The translations under genes were made by a program, and so were the position numbers. A stretch of DNA of 42,796 bases from Holophagae bacterium. GTDB lineage: Bacteria; Acidobacteriota; Thermoanaerobaculia; Thermoanaerobaculales; Thermoanaerobaculaceae. The notes beneath the pieces were generated by a model. The model was not told where the DNA came from, made no database searches, and worked only from the letters and a program-made list of their open reading frames with translations. The stretch is taken from the NCBI GenBank assembly GCA_012516935.1, contig JAAYVZ010000111.1, positions 1 to 42,796 of the forward strand, read 5' to 3'. Shown here piece by piece: positions 24,023 through 32,627 of the stretch (positions are counted from its first letter, which is position 1; each line of letters begins with the position of its first letter).

Positions 24023-25693
24023 GTGCCGGGCTCCAGCGTGGTGGTGAGCTTCCGGGGCGAGCGGCGTCAGGTCAGCAGCGGCGTGACCGTCGCCCAGTTC
24101 CTGACCGAGGTGTTCGACCGCCTTCCCGACGACATCTTGGCCGCCCTCGTCAACCGTCGGCTGGTGATGCTCGATTTCCCGCTCCGCGGGCACTACGTCG
24201 AGCTCGAGGCAGTGCGCCTTCCGTCGCGCGAAGGTGAGGCCGTATTCCGGCGCTCGGCCTCTCTGGTGCTGCTGGAGGCGGTGCGGGAGCTCTACCCCGA
24301 GGCCAAGCTGACGGTCGGGCAGTCGCTCGGCAAGGGATACTTCTTCTCCTGGCAGGCGCCGTTCCCGCTCACGCTCCAGACCGTCAGCTCGATCGCCCGT
24401 CGGGTGGACGAGATCTGCCGCGAGGATCGCCCGTTCGTGCGCCGGGTCGTGACGCTCGAGGAGGCGGAGTCGCTGTTCCGTGCCGCCGGTCAGGAGTCGA
24501 CGCTCGCCCTGCTCGCGACCTACCGCTCATCGACCGTGCCGCTGGTGAGCTGCGGCAGCTTCAACGACATCGGCCACGGTCCCGTGGCGCCGTCGGCCGG
24601 TCGCCTCAAAGGCCTCGCCGTGCTGCCCTATGAGGACGGCCTGCTGCTGCGCTTCCCACGCAACGGCGAGGCGGCGACCGAGCGCCCGCTGCGCCCGCAA
24701 CCCAAGCTCTTCGCGATCTATCGTGAGACGCGACGGTGGAACGAGGTCCTGGGGGTCGCCAACGTCGGTGCCCTCAACCGGCTTTGCCTGTCGGGAGAGA
24801 TCTCGGAGGTGATTCGCATCTCCGAGGGATTCCAGGAGAAACGCATCGCCCAGATCGCCGATGCGATCGCTGACGAAGACGATCGCATCCGGATGGTGCT
24901 GGTCGCCGGGCCTTCCGCCTCCGGCAAGACGACGTTCATCAAGCGGCTGGGGATCCAGCTCCGCGTCAACGGTATCCAACCGGTGGGGCTGTCGCTCGAC
25001 AACTACTTCATCGACCGCGACCGGACCCCTCTCGACGCCGACGGCAAGCCCGACTACGAGGCGATCGAGGCGCTCGATCTGGCGCTCCTCAACCAGCAGC
25101 TCGACGCCGCGCTGCGTGGCGAAGAGGTGGCGGTTCCGCGCTACAACTTCCTCACCGGAATGCGCGACGAGCCCGGACGCTGGCACAGGCTGCAGCTCAA
25201 GCCCGGCCAGATCCTGCTCGTCGAGGGCATACACGCCCTCAACCCCAAGCTCACCGAGGCTATCCCCGAGCGGGCCAAGTTCCGGCTCTTCATTTCCGCC
25301 CTCACCCAGCTCATCCTCGACGACCAGAACCGGATCTTCACCTCGGATGCGCGGCTCATCCGGCGCCTGGTTCGGGACCGGCTGTATCGCGGCCACCCGG
25401 CGACGCGCACGCTCGAGATGTGGAACTCGGTGCGGCGAGGCGAGGCGCGCGGCATCTTCCCGTTCCAGGAGCAGGCCGACATCATGTTCAACTCGGCGCT
25501 GGTCTACGAGCCGGCGGTGCTCAAGGTGTACGCCGAGCGCTTTCTGCTCGAGGTACCGCGCGAGCACCACACGTATACCGAGGCGTTCCGGCTGTTGAAG
25601 TTCCTCGCCTTGTTCGTGCCGATCTTCCAAGATGACGTGCCGCACACCTCGCTGCTACGGGAGTTCATCGGCGGCTCGGCGTTCTCGGACTGA
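24023..25693 (+). CDS. Nucleoside (uridine-type) kinase with TGS and ThrRS-like second additional domains
   Basis: 556 residues. Seen in order: a ubiquitin-like TGS domain (about 1-65); a threonyl-tRNA-synthetase-like second additional domain (about 70-225, with ELYPEAKLTVGQSLGKGYFFSW and NDIGHGPVAPSAGRLKG); a linker with LNRLCLSGEISEVIRISEGFQEKRIAQIAD; then a P-loop kinase domain (about 285-490) with Walker A GPSASGKTT (296-304), SLDNYFIDRDRTP and the PRYNF motif of uridine/phosphoribulokinase-type kinases. This fused form is known in several phyla, where it is annotated as nucleoside kinase. GTG 24023 is preferred because GGAGG lies 5 bases upstream. A TACAAT at 23999-24004 would start RNA at about 24011, where an in-frame TTG also lies. 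It is a single-gene unit, divergent from lolA. Confidence 0.88.
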   Translation: MPGSSVVVSFRGERRQVSSGVTVAQFLTEVFDRLPDDILAALVNRRLVMLDFPLRGHYVELEAVRLPSREGEAVFRRSASLVLLEAVRELYPEAKLTVGQSLGKGYFFSWQAPFPLTLQTVSSIARRVDEICREDRPFVRRVVTLEEAESLFRAAGQESTLALLATYRSSTVPLVSCGSFNDIGHGPVAPSAGRLKGLAVLPYEDGLLLRFPRNGEAATERPLRPQPKLFAIYRETRRWNEVLGVANVGALNRLCLSGEISEVIRISEGFQEKRIAQIADAIADEDDRIRMVLVAGPSASGKTTFIKRLGIQLRVNGIQPVGLSLDNYFIDRDRTPLDADGKPDYEAIEALDLALLNQQLDAALRGEEVAVPRYNFLTGMRDEPGRWHRLQLKPGQILLVEGIHALNPKLTEAIPERAKFRLFISALTQLILDDQNRIFTSDARLIRRLVRDRLYRGHPATRTLEMWNSVRRGEARGIFPFQEQADIMFNSALVYEPAVLKVYAERFLLEVPREHHTYTEAFRLLKFLALFVPIFQDDVPHTSLLREFIGGSAFSD

Positions 25694-25778
25694 GAAGACG
25701 GGGGCTGGTGGCTGGTTTCCCGACCACGCCCCCACCTGCTGCGGCCTCCGCACCGCCGCCCCCACCCGACCCCACCAC

Positions 25779-25868
25779 CGATCGTCGACCCCGACGCGGA
25801 CCCGGTCCCCAACCAAACCCCTGGCGATGCGCCCTCCGTCGGCGTCGACCCGCGGACCTCGACGATCG
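25779..25868. repeat. 10-bp inverted repeat between convergent genes
   Basis: CGATCGTCGA (25779-25788) and TCGACGATCG (25859-25868) are perfect inverted copies about 70 bp apart in the 186-bp gap between the nucleoside kinase and DUF4126 genes. The same 10-mer occurs at 35071-35080. No T-run follows, and no gene is visible in this gap. Confidence 0.5.
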
Positions 25869-25879
25869 ACCGACGACGG

Positions 25880-26446
25880 TCAGCCTCTCGCCGGGCGCGC
25901 GAGACGGCGGGCGAGCGCGAGGGCGAGGAGCACGCACGCCACCGCCAGCAGCGGCAGCACCACGGCGAGAACGGCGAGCGAGAACGCCATCACCGCCTCG
26001 CCGGTAGCGACCACCCAGTTGGCGAGCCCTCCGGTCGCCAGGCTCGAGGCCTTGCGGAGCAGTGCAGCTCCGATGTGGACACCGCCCGCCGCCGCCCCGC
26101 CCACGAGCACCGCGAGCGTCCACCGGGTCAACGGGCTGACGCTCTCGAGCGGCGCCGCCAGGAGCACGACACCGGCCAGCACCGCCAGCGGCGCCCCCAG
26201 GGCGTCGAGGAGGTTGTCGAGCCACGGCACGAAGTAGGCGCTGATCTCGGCTCCGAGAGCGACACCGAACGCCAACAGCGCCGGCCACGAACCCATCCAC
26301 CCGAGCCCGGGCGCCAGCTTCACGAGGCCAAGCAGGGAGGCCGCCGAGAGCACGAACGGCGGAACGAAGATCCGCAACCCCGCAGCCGCCGCCAGCCCGA
26401 GCCCGAGGCAGACGGCCAGCACGACCTCGCCCAGCGAGGCGTCCAT
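25880..26446 (-). CDS. DUF4126 family membrane protein
   Basis: 188 residues of unknown function. Seen: strongly hydrophobic, with about five or six membrane segments (for example VVLAVCLGLGLAAAAGLRIFV at about 8-28, ALLAFGVALGAEISAYFVP, VLAGVVLLAAPL and a C-terminal AVVLPLLAVACVLLALALARR). It includes GLRIFVPPFVLSAASL and AEISAYFVPWLDNLLD, typical of DUF4126. ATG 26446 overlaps the hypE stop (ATGA), so it is the last gene of the hyp operon. A link to hydrogenase maturation is suggested only by position. Confidence 0.85.
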   Translation of the reverse strand: MDASLGEVVLAVCLGLGLAAAAGLRIFVPPFVLSAASLLGLVKLAPGLGWMGSWPALLAFGVALGAEISAYFVPWLDNLLDALGAPLAVLAGVVLLAAPLESVSPLTRWTLAVLVGGAAAGGVHIGAALLRKASSLATGGLANWVVATGEAVMAFSLAVLAVVLPLLAVACVLLALALARRLARPARG

Positions 26447-27456
26447 CAGCAAATCCTCGGCAGCTCGGCGCCGGCGAGGAGGTCGAGCACCCGGGTGGTC
26501 CCGAACGGCGTCTGCAGCACGACCGGCGCCTGCTCGGACGAGCGGCTCTCGACCCGGCCGATGACGGCCGCTCTCGGGCCGTGCGCGTGCCCCCGGAGAA
26601 TCGCGAGCGCAGCTTCCGCTTCGCCCGCCGGCACCCAGGCGAGCAACCGCCCCTCGCACGCCACGTACAGCGGGTCGAGCCCCAACAGCTCACACACCGC
26701 GGCGACCTGAGGCTCGACCGGCACCGACTCCTGGTCGACGACGATGCGGACACCGGCCCGGCTCGCCGCCTCGTGGCAGGTCGTGGCCACCCCGCCCCGC
26801 GTCGGGTCGTGCATGGCATGGAGCTCGACGCCGCCGTCGCGCAGCGCGGCCGCGAGCGAGCCGAGTGGGGCGCAGTCGGAGCGCAGCCCGGCGCCGGCCA
26901 TCTGATGCCGGGCCGCCATCACCGTCGCCCCGTGCTCCCCGATCGGCCCCGACACCAGCACCGCATCCCCCGGCGTGATGCGGTGGTCGCCGAGGTCGAC
27001 GCCGGGCGGTACCACGCCGACGCCGGCGGTGACGATGAACGCCCCATCCGCCTTGCCCTTGGGCACGACCTTGGTGTCGCCAGCGACCACCTGCACGCCG
27101 GCCTGGGCCGCGGCGCGCGCCGCGCCCTCGACGAAGGCCCGCAGCCGCCCGAGTGGAAGCCCCTCCTCGAGGATCACCGCGAACGACAGCCAGAGCGGGG
27201 TCGCGCCCGCCACCGCGAGATCGTTGACGGTGCCGCACACCGCGAGGTAGCCGAGGTCACCCCCGGGGAAGACCGGGGGGTCGACGACGAACGCGTCGGT
27301 GGTGAACGCCAGCCGCCCGGGCGGCAGCGCGCCCGGCAGCGCCGAGTCCGACAGCGGGGCCAGCGCGGGGTTGGCGAACGCCGGCGCGAACAGCTCCCGA
27401 ATGAGCTCCTGGGTGAGCCGTCCCCCGCCGCCGTGCGCCAGCAAAACCCTCTCCAT
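26446..27456 (-). CDS. hypE: Hydrogenase maturation protein HypE
   Basis: Receives carbamoyl from HypF on its C-terminal Cys and dehydrates it to a thiocyanate that supplies the CN ligands of the NiFe site. 336 residues. Seen: MERVLLAHGGGGRLTQELI, SDSALPGAL, the PurM-type ATP-binding region with FTTDAFVVDPPVFPGGDLG and GTVNDLAVAGATP, the HDPTRGGVATTCHE motif, and the essential C terminus PRIC (Cys336). ATG 27456 has GAGGAG upstream. It follows hypD by 31 bases. Confidence 0.98.
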   Translation of the reverse strand: MERVLLAHGGGGRLTQELIRELFAPAFANPALAPLSDSALPGALPPGRLAFTTDAFVVDPPVFPGGDLGYLAVCGTVNDLAVAGATPLWLSFAVILEEGLPLGRLRAFVEGAARAAAQAGVQVVAGDTKVVPKGKADGAFIVTAGVGVVPPGVDLGDHRITPGDAVLVSGPIGEHGATVMAARHQMAGAGLRSDCAPLGSLAAALRDGGVELHAMHDPTRGGVATTCHEAASRAGVRIVVDQESVPVEPQVAAVCELLGLDPLYVACEGRLLAWVPAGEAEAALAILRGHAHGPRAAVIGRVESRSSEQAPVVLQTPFGTTRVLDLLAGAELPRIC

Positions 27457-27487
27457 GGTCACCGTCTCCTCGGGGGATGCTCGCGCC

Positions 27488-28582
27488 TCATGCTCGCCCC
27501 TCGTGGCGGTACCAGGCGGCGCAGCTTCCCTCGCTCGACACCATGCAGGCGCCGACGGCGGACGCCGGCGTGCAGGCGCGGCCGAAAAGCTGACACTCCG
27601 GGGGATCGATGACCCCTCGCAGCACGTCGCCGCACCGGCACCCAGGCGGCTCCACCGGGGCGCCCACCTCGACCGCGAGGCGCCCGGCGTCGCGGTGGGC
27701 GAGATCGTCCCGCAGCGCCAGGCCCGAGCCCGGGATCGGGCCGAGGCCGCGCCAGACGGCGTCGGCAGGTGTGAAATGGCGCTCGACGAGCGCCCGCGCC
27801 CCCCGGTTGCCCTCGGGGGTGACGGCGCGGGTGTAGAGGTTCTCGATCGCCGCCCGACCTTCCAGCACCTGTCGGACGATGGCCTCCACGCCACGCAGCA
27901 CGTCGGTGGGGGCGAACCCCACGACCACCGCGGCGCGCCCGAGCTCGGAGGCGACGAACTCGAAAGCGTCCGAGCCGACGATCACCGAGACGTGGCCCGG
28001 CAACAGGAACCCGTCCACGCGCACAGCCGGATCGAGCGCCAGCGCCCGCATCGGTGGTGGCATCGTCTTGTGTCCGGCGAGAACCTGGAAGTTGGCGATC
28101 CCGCACTCCTCCGCCTCGGCCAGGGCAGCGGCCACCGTGGGCGTCGTGGTCTCGAACCCGACCCCGAGAAAGACCACCGTGCGGTCGGGGTGCTCGCGCG
28201 CCACCGCGAGAGCGTCGCGTGGCGAGTAGACGACGTGCACGTTGCCGCCCTCGGCCCGGCAGCGCTCGAGGCTGCCGTGGCTCGACGGCACCCGGACCAG
28301 GTCCCCGAAGGTGGTGACGATGACGTCGTCGCGGCGAGCCAGTGCCTCGGCGCGGTCCACGTACCCCACCGGGGTGACGCAGACCGGGCAGCCCGGGCCG
28401 GCAATCAGGCGCACGTTGGGCGGCAAGAGGCGGCGCAACCCGGCCGCCGCCACCGCGTGGGTGTGGGTGCCACACACCTCCATGATCGTGAGGCGGCGCG
28501 ACACGCCCTCCGCCAGCCGGGCGATGCGGGTCGCCAGCGCCCGCACCGCCGCAGGATCAGCGAACCTCCGCTCCTGGCTCAC
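27488..28582 (-). CDS. hypD: Hydrogenase maturation protein HypD
   Basis: Iron-sulfur protein that with HypC forms the scaffold for Fe(CN)2CO assembly. 364 residues, GTG start with GGAGG upstream. Seen: the conserved MEVCGTHTHA, the GPGCPVCVTP motif with its thiol pair, GFETTTPTVAAAL, HKTMPPPM, LPGHVSVIVG and a Cys-rich C terminus (CRCGDVLRGV, PPECQLFG..C, GACMVSSEGSCAAWYR) that binds the 4Fe-4S cluster. Overlaps the hypC 3' end by 26 bases. Confidence 0.98.
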   Translation of the reverse strand: MSQERRFADPAAVRALATRIARLAEGVSRRLTIMEVCGTHTHAVAAAGLRRLLPPNVRLIAGPGCPVCVTPVGYVDRAEALARRDDVIVTTFGDLVRVPSSHGSLERCRAEGGNVHVVYSPRDALAVAREHPDRTVVFLGVGFETTTPTVAAALAEAEECGIANFQVLAGHKTMPPPMRALALDPAVRVDGFLLPGHVSVIVGSDAFEFVASELGRAAVVVGFAPTDVLRGVEAIVRQVLEGRAAIENLYTRAVTPEGNRGARALVERHFTPADAVWRGLGPIPGSGLALRDDLAHRDAGRLAVEVGAPVEPPGCRCGDVLRGVIDPPECQLFGRACTPASAVGACMVSSEGSCAAWYRHEGRA

Positions 28583-28808
28583 CTTCGCCGCCCTCCAGCC
28601 GCGCCATCTCGGCGAGCAGCGCCAGCGTCTCCCGCGCCTCCAGCTCGTCGACGATGCCGATCGCGTACCCGGCGTGCACGAGCACGAAATCGCCCACCCG
28701 CGCCTCGGGCTGCAACCTCAGCGACCCCTCCCGCCGCACCCCGTCGAGCTCGACGATCGCCAGATCGTCGCGCCGCTCGAGCACCTGCATCGGAACCGCA
28801 AGGCACAT
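28557..28808 (-). CDS. hypC: Hydrogenase maturation chaperone HypC
   Basis: Small chaperone that carries the Fe(CN)2CO unit from HypD to the hydrogenase large subunit. 83 residues. Seen: MCLAVPMQV with the essential Cys2, then a beta-barrel (OB-like) region: LAIVELDGVRREGSL, VGDFVLVHAGYAIGIVDELEARETL. The Cys2 motif fixes the start at 28808, which overlaps the hypF stop (ATGA). Hydrogenase-specific paralogs (HybG-like) have the same fold, so the symbol reflects the operon context. Confidence 0.97.
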   Translation of the reverse strand: MCLAVPMQVLERRDDLAIVELDGVRREGSLRLQPEARVGDFVLVHAGYAIGIVDELEARETLALLAEMARLEGGEGEPGAEVR

Positions 28809-31138
28809 CAGGCCGCTCCTTCCTGGTGGAGGCGCGTTCCCCGGGCGATCGCCTCGACCCCCAACACGGCCTGCCCGTAGGCCAAGCCGCCGTCCCCGGC
28901 CGGCACCCGGTGCGGGAGCAGCGGTTCGAACCCCGCCTCCCGGAGCCCGTCGACCAAACCCCGACGCAGCAGCCGGTTGACCATGCACCCCCCGCCCAAG
29001 GCTACCACCCCTGGTCGGGCTACGGCTCGAGTCAGCTCCACGACCAGTTGGCAGAACGTCGCGTGGAAGCCTGCCGCCACTCGGGGAGGCGGCTCCCCGA
29101 CCAGCAGGCGTTCGGCCGCGGCGCGCAACAAAGCGGCGGACGGGAGCGGCTGGCCGGGTCGCAGCAAAACCTCCCGCCAAGGTCGTGCGGGCCAGGCCGC
29201 GGCCGCCAGCGTCTCGGCGCGCGCCGCCGCCTCGCCCTCGTAGCCGTTCACCGCGACCACGCCCAGCAGCGCGCCCAACGCCTCGAACACGCGGCCAGCG
29301 CCCGAGGCCAGGGGCCAGTGGCCCCGGACGAGCTCCGCCACCGACCTCAGCCGGGCGGGCGCAACGAGGTTCGCCATCGCCGTGCGCTCGACAAGCTCCG
29401 AGGCGTCTGCGAGCTCGAGCGCGGCGACGACCCCCCGCCACGGCTCCCGCACCGCGGCCTCGCCGCCAACGAGCGGTAGCGGCTGCAGCGACGCGAGGCG
29501 GCGCCAGCCCAGGGCGCCGCCGAGCTCCAGCCACTCGCCACCCCAGGCGGTGCCGTCGGGTCCCCACCCCGTGCCGTCGAGGGTGATCGCGAGCACGACC
29601 TCGTCGGCCGACGGGAACCGCTGCCCCTCGGCGAGCACCGCCGCGGCGTGCGCGAGGTGGTGCTGGACCCGCACGATCTCGGCGCCTCGCGCGCGCACCA
29701 GCTCCTCGCCCAACCAGGTCGACGGGTAGTCCGGGTGCTCGTCCACCACCACCACCTCGGCCCGGGTTTGCAGGAAATCCTCGAGCCCCTCGACGACCTC
29801 GCGCAGGAACACCCGCGCCGGCTCGCTGTCGAGGTCGCCCACGTGCTGCGAGAGGAGCGCCTCCGAGCCGGAAGCGAGACAGGCCGTCGCCTGGAGGAAC
29901 CCTCCGAGCGCCAGCACCGGCCGGGAGGCGGCCGAGGACAACGGCATCGCCTCCGGCACCATGCCCCTCGCCCGCCGCACGGCGAACGGCCCCGCCTCAC
30001 CGGTCCGCACCACGCTGTCATCGACGCGACGCACGACGTCGCGATCGTGGACGAGGAAGGCGTCTGCGATACCTCCCAGGCGCTCGAGGGCCTCGCGGTT
30101 GGTGCGGCAAATCGGCTCGTCCGCGACGTTCCCCGAGGTCATCACCAGCGTGTCGTACGGGGCACCGCGGAACAGCTCCACGTGAAGCGGCGCAGTGGGC
30201 AGCAGCACCCCGAAGTCCTCGAGCCCCGGCGCCACCCCCTCGGCCACACCGGCGCCCCCGCGGCGTGGGGCCAGCACGATCGGCGCCCGCGGAGAGCCCA
30301 GCTCCGCCTCGTCGGCGGCAGCCAAGGCCACCAACCGCCGGGCCACCGCACGATCCCGCACCATCACCGCGAACGGCTTCGCCGGCCGCCGCTTGCGCTG
30401 GCGGAGCCGGGCGACGCTGGCCTCGTCATCGGCGCGGCAGGCGAGCTGGAACCCTCCGAGCCCCTTGACGGCCACGATCCCACCATCGGCCAGCACCTCG
30501 CGCGCCCCGGCGAGCGCCTCTCCCGACCCACCCGCCCAGTCCAGGGTCGAGGGTCGAAAGCCGTCCCCTGCCCCCTGTCTCACCAGCCAGAGGCGTGGCC
30601 CACACTCCGGGCAGCACACCGGCTCGGCGTGGAACCGTCGATCGGCCGGGTCCTCGTACTCTCGCGAGCACGCCGAACAAAGCGGAAAACACGCCATCGA
30701 GGTGCGCTCACGATCGTACGGCAGCGAGCGCACGAGCGAGAAACGTGGGCCGCAGTTGGTGCAGGTGGTGAACGGGTAGCGAAAGCGCCGGTCGGCGGGG
30801 TCCTCCATCTCGGCCCGGCAGTCGGCGCACAACGCCGAGTCCGGCGGCACGAGCGCCCGCTCCCGCACACCCTCGGAGGAGGCGCGGACCGCGAAACCGA
30901 CCTCGCCGCGGGTGGGGACCACCTCCACGCTCACCTCGTCGAGGCGGGCAAGCGGTGGCAAGGCGAGCCGGAGGTTCGCCAGGAAGCCCTCTGCGGCCGG
31001 GCCCTCCACCTCCACCACCACCCCTGCGGGGGTGTTCTGCACGAAGCCGGCGAGCCCGAGACTCGTGGCCACCCGATGCACGGTGGGGCGGAAACCGACC
31101 CCCTGGACCACGCCTCGGCAAACGATGTGCAGCCTCAC
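28808..31138 (-). CDS. hypF: Carbamoyltransferase HypF
   Basis: Makes carbamoyl-AMP from carbamoyl phosphate and ATP and transfers the group to HypE. 776 residues, GTG start. Seen: an acylphosphatase domain (about 1-90, GVVQGVGFRPTVHRVA); two zinc fingers with exact CX2CX18CX2CX24CX2CX18CX2C spacing (Cys104, 107, 126, 129, 154, 157, 176, 179); a YrdC-type domain (about 205-390, VKGLGGFQLACRADDEASVARLR-type, KPFAVMV, TSGNVADEPI); and a Kae1-like domain with VQHHLAHAAAVLAE and VVALGGGCMVNRLL. A textbook full-length HypF. It lies 87 bases after hypB, with no clear promoter in the gap. Confidence 0.98.
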   Translation of the reverse strand: MRLHIVCRGVVQGVGFRPTVHRVATSLGLAGFVQNTPAGVVVEVEGPAAEGFLANLRLALPPLARLDEVSVEVVPTRGEVGFAVRASSEGVRERALVPPDSALCADCRAEMEDPADRRFRYPFTTCTNCGPRFSLVRSLPYDRERTSMACFPLCSACSREYEDPADRRFHAEPVCCPECGPRLWLVRQGAGDGFRPSTLDWAGGSGEALAGAREVLADGGIVAVKGLGGFQLACRADDEASVARLRQRKRRPAKPFAVMVRDRAVARRLVALAAADEAELGSPRAPIVLAPRRGGAGVAEGVAPGLEDFGVLLPTAPLHVELFRGAPYDTLVMTSGNVADEPICRTNREALERLGGIADAFLVHDRDVVRRVDDSVVRTGEAGPFAVRRARGMVPEAMPLSSAASRPVLALGGFLQATACLASGSEALLSQHVGDLDSEPARVFLREVVEGLEDFLQTRAEVVVVDEHPDYPSTWLGEELVRARGAEIVRVQHHLAHAAAVLAEGQRFPSADEVVLAITLDGTGWGPDGTAWGGEWLELGGALGWRRLASLQPLPLVGGEAAVREPWRGVVAALELADASELVERTAMANLVAPARLRSVAELVRGHWPLASGAGRVFEALGALLGVVAVNGYEGEAAARAETLAAAAWPARPWREVLLRPGQPLPSAALLRAAAERLLVGEPPPRVAAGFHATFCQLVVELTRAVARPGVVALGGGCMVNRLLRRGLVDGLREAGFEPLLPHRVPAGDGGLAYGQAVLGVEAIARGTRLHQEGAA

Positions 31139-31225
31139 GGCCTCCCTACCCGCGGCCCCCGGCCCACCGACCGCACTCCCCGACCCTCGTACCCTGTCCT
31201 TTGCTTCCTGCCCTCCGGGGTCGGC

Positions 31226-31897
31226 TCACGCGCGACCGCCCCGCTTGGCGGCCAGCCTTGCCTCGAGCAGCCGACACCACGTATCGATGCCCGCGCCGCT
31301 GCGAGCTGAGGTCACGAGGAACGCCCCGTCGGGGTTGAGCGTCGCCACCTGCTGTCGCACCGCCTCGAGGTCGAAGGAGGTGTACGGCAACAGGTCGGAC
31401 TTGGTGATCACGGACACCGCCGCGCGGGCGAAGATCGCCGGGTACTTGAACGGCTTGTCGTCGCCCTCGGTCACCGAGAGCAGCACCACCTTGAAGTCCT
31501 CGCCGAGATCGTACGAGGTCGGGCAGATGAGGTTGCCGACGTTTTCGATGAACAGGATATCCAGACCCGGGAAGAGCGCCTGCTCGAGCGCGCCGCGCAC
31601 CTGGCGGGCATCGAGGTGGCACGCCCCGCCGGTGAGGATCTGGTGGGCCGGAATCCCCAGCGCGCGTAGCCGATCGGCGTCGCGCTCGGTGGCGATGTCG
31701 CCCTCGATGCACCCCAGCCTGTACCGCGCGCGCAAAGCCCGCGTGCTCGCCTCGAGGAGCGTCGTCTTGCCCGAACCCGGCGAGGAGATGAGGTTGACCA
31801 CCAAAGTCCCCGCGGCGGCGAAAGAGCCACGCAGCTCCTGCGCCGCTGCCTCGTTAGCCGCCAGCACCTTCTGGCGGGCGTCAACGGTCTGTGCCAT
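31226..31897 (-). CDS. hypB: Hydrogenase nickel-insertion GTPase HypB
   Basis: GTPase that delivers nickel to the hydrogenase large subunit. 223 residues from ATG 31897, chosen because AGGAGG lies 6 bases upstream (ATGs at 31903 and 31912 overlap that site). Seen: P-loop SSPGSGKTT (about 38-46), IEGDIATERDADRLR, the metal site GGACHLDA (Cys93, His94), ENVGNLICP, and the guanine-specific VITKSDLLPY. It lacks both the N-terminal His-rich nickel-storage stretch and the extra CxxCGC high-affinity nickel motif found in some HypB proteins. The start overlaps the hypA 3' end by 17 bases. Confidence 0.97.
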   Translation of the reverse strand: MAQTVDARQKVLAANEAAAQELRGSFAAAGTLVVNLISSPGSGKTTLLEASTRALRARYRLGCIEGDIATERDADRLRALGIPAHQILTGGACHLDARQVRGALEQALFPGLDILFIENVGNLICPTSYDLGEDFKVVLLSVTEGDDKPFKYPAIFARAAVSVITKSDLLPYTSFDLEAVRQQVATLNPDGAFLVTSARSGAGIDTWCRLLEARLAAKRGGRA

Positions 31898-32264
31898 CGG
31901 CATCCTCCTCATCGTCCGGCAGCACGAAGCTCACCTGCAGTAGGTCGAGCTCCTGGCCGCCCTCGATCCGCAGCGCCCCACCGCACTCCTCGCAGACCAT
32001 CAACCACCCGTGCTCCGGCCGCTGGCGCGGCACGCCGCAGGCCGGGCAGCTCTGCCTCGCCGGCCGCCACTCGACATCCAGGACGCACCCCGCGTCGGGG
32101 GTACCGTCGAGCAACGCCTCCCAGGCGAAGCGCAGGAGCTCGGGCTCGATCGCGGTGAGCTCCCCCACCGCAACCCGTACCCGCTCTACCCGCGCTCCCG
32201 GGTATGGCGTCAAAGCGGTTCTGGTGCCCGCGAGGATCGACTGGGCGATCGACAGCTCGTGCAC
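31881..32264 (-). CDS. hypA: Hydrogenase nickel chaperone HypA
   Basis: Nickel chaperone that works with HypB. 127 residues, GTG start fixed by the invariant MHELSI (nickel ligand His2). Seen: the zinc site CPAC (Cys73, Cys76) and CEEC (Cys91, Cys94), and VRVAVGELTAIEPELLRFAWE typical of the family. An acidic C-terminal tail (LPDDEEDADGTDR) is somewhat longer than usual. First gene of the hyp operon; GAGGAG and GGGGGA lie upstream. The 54-bp gap to the HU gene shows no good promoter, so read-through from hup is possible. Confidence 0.97.
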   Translation of the reverse strand: MHELSIAQSILAGTRTALTPYPGARVERVRVAVGELTAIEPELLRFAWEALLDGTPDAGCVLDVEWRPARQSCPACGVPRQRPEHGWLMVCEECGGALRIEGGQELDLLQVSFVLPDDEEDADGTDR

Positions 32265-32318
32265 GCGTCCCCCTCACTCCTCAACCACGACTGTGCCGTC
32301 CTTGCTTCCCCCGGGTGC

Positions 32319-32606
32319 TCAGCCGGCGCTGGGCTTGACCGCGTTTTTGAGCTCCTTGCCCGGCCGGAACCGCACCGTGCGGGATGCCGCGACGCGGATG
32401 GTCTCGCCGGTGCGCGGGCTCCGCACCTCGCGGGCCGGACGCTCGGAGGCGTAGAAGCTGCCGAGGCCGGGGATCACCACCCGGTCGCCCATGGCCAACC
32501 AGTCCACCAAGGCATCCACCATCACCTCGATAGCCCGGGCCGCGTGCGCTTTGGGCAGGCCGGTCTCGAAGGCGATGCGCTCAACCAGCTCCATCTTTCC
32601 AGGCAT
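32319..32606 (-). CDS. hup: HU/IHF-family DNA-binding protein
   Basis: Small histone-like protein that bends and compacts DNA. 95 residues. Seen: KMELVERIAFETGLPKAHAARAIEVMVDAL (helical base), VVIPGLGSF, and the DNA-contacting arm with RSPRTGETIRVAASRTVRFRPGKELKNAV; GLGSF and RxGRNPxTGE-type arms are HU hallmarks, here RPAREVRSPRTGE. ATG 32606 has GGAGGGG upstream. It has its own promoter at the end of rsmB. HU rather than IHF is inferred from overall similarity. Confidence 0.95.
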   Translation of the reverse strand: MPGKMELVERIAFETGLPKAHAARAIEVMVDALVDWLAMGDRVVIPGLGSFYASERPAREVRSPRTGETIRVAASRTVRFRPGKELKNAVKPSAG

Positions 32607-32627
32607 CCTGCCCCTCCGATCTTTCTC

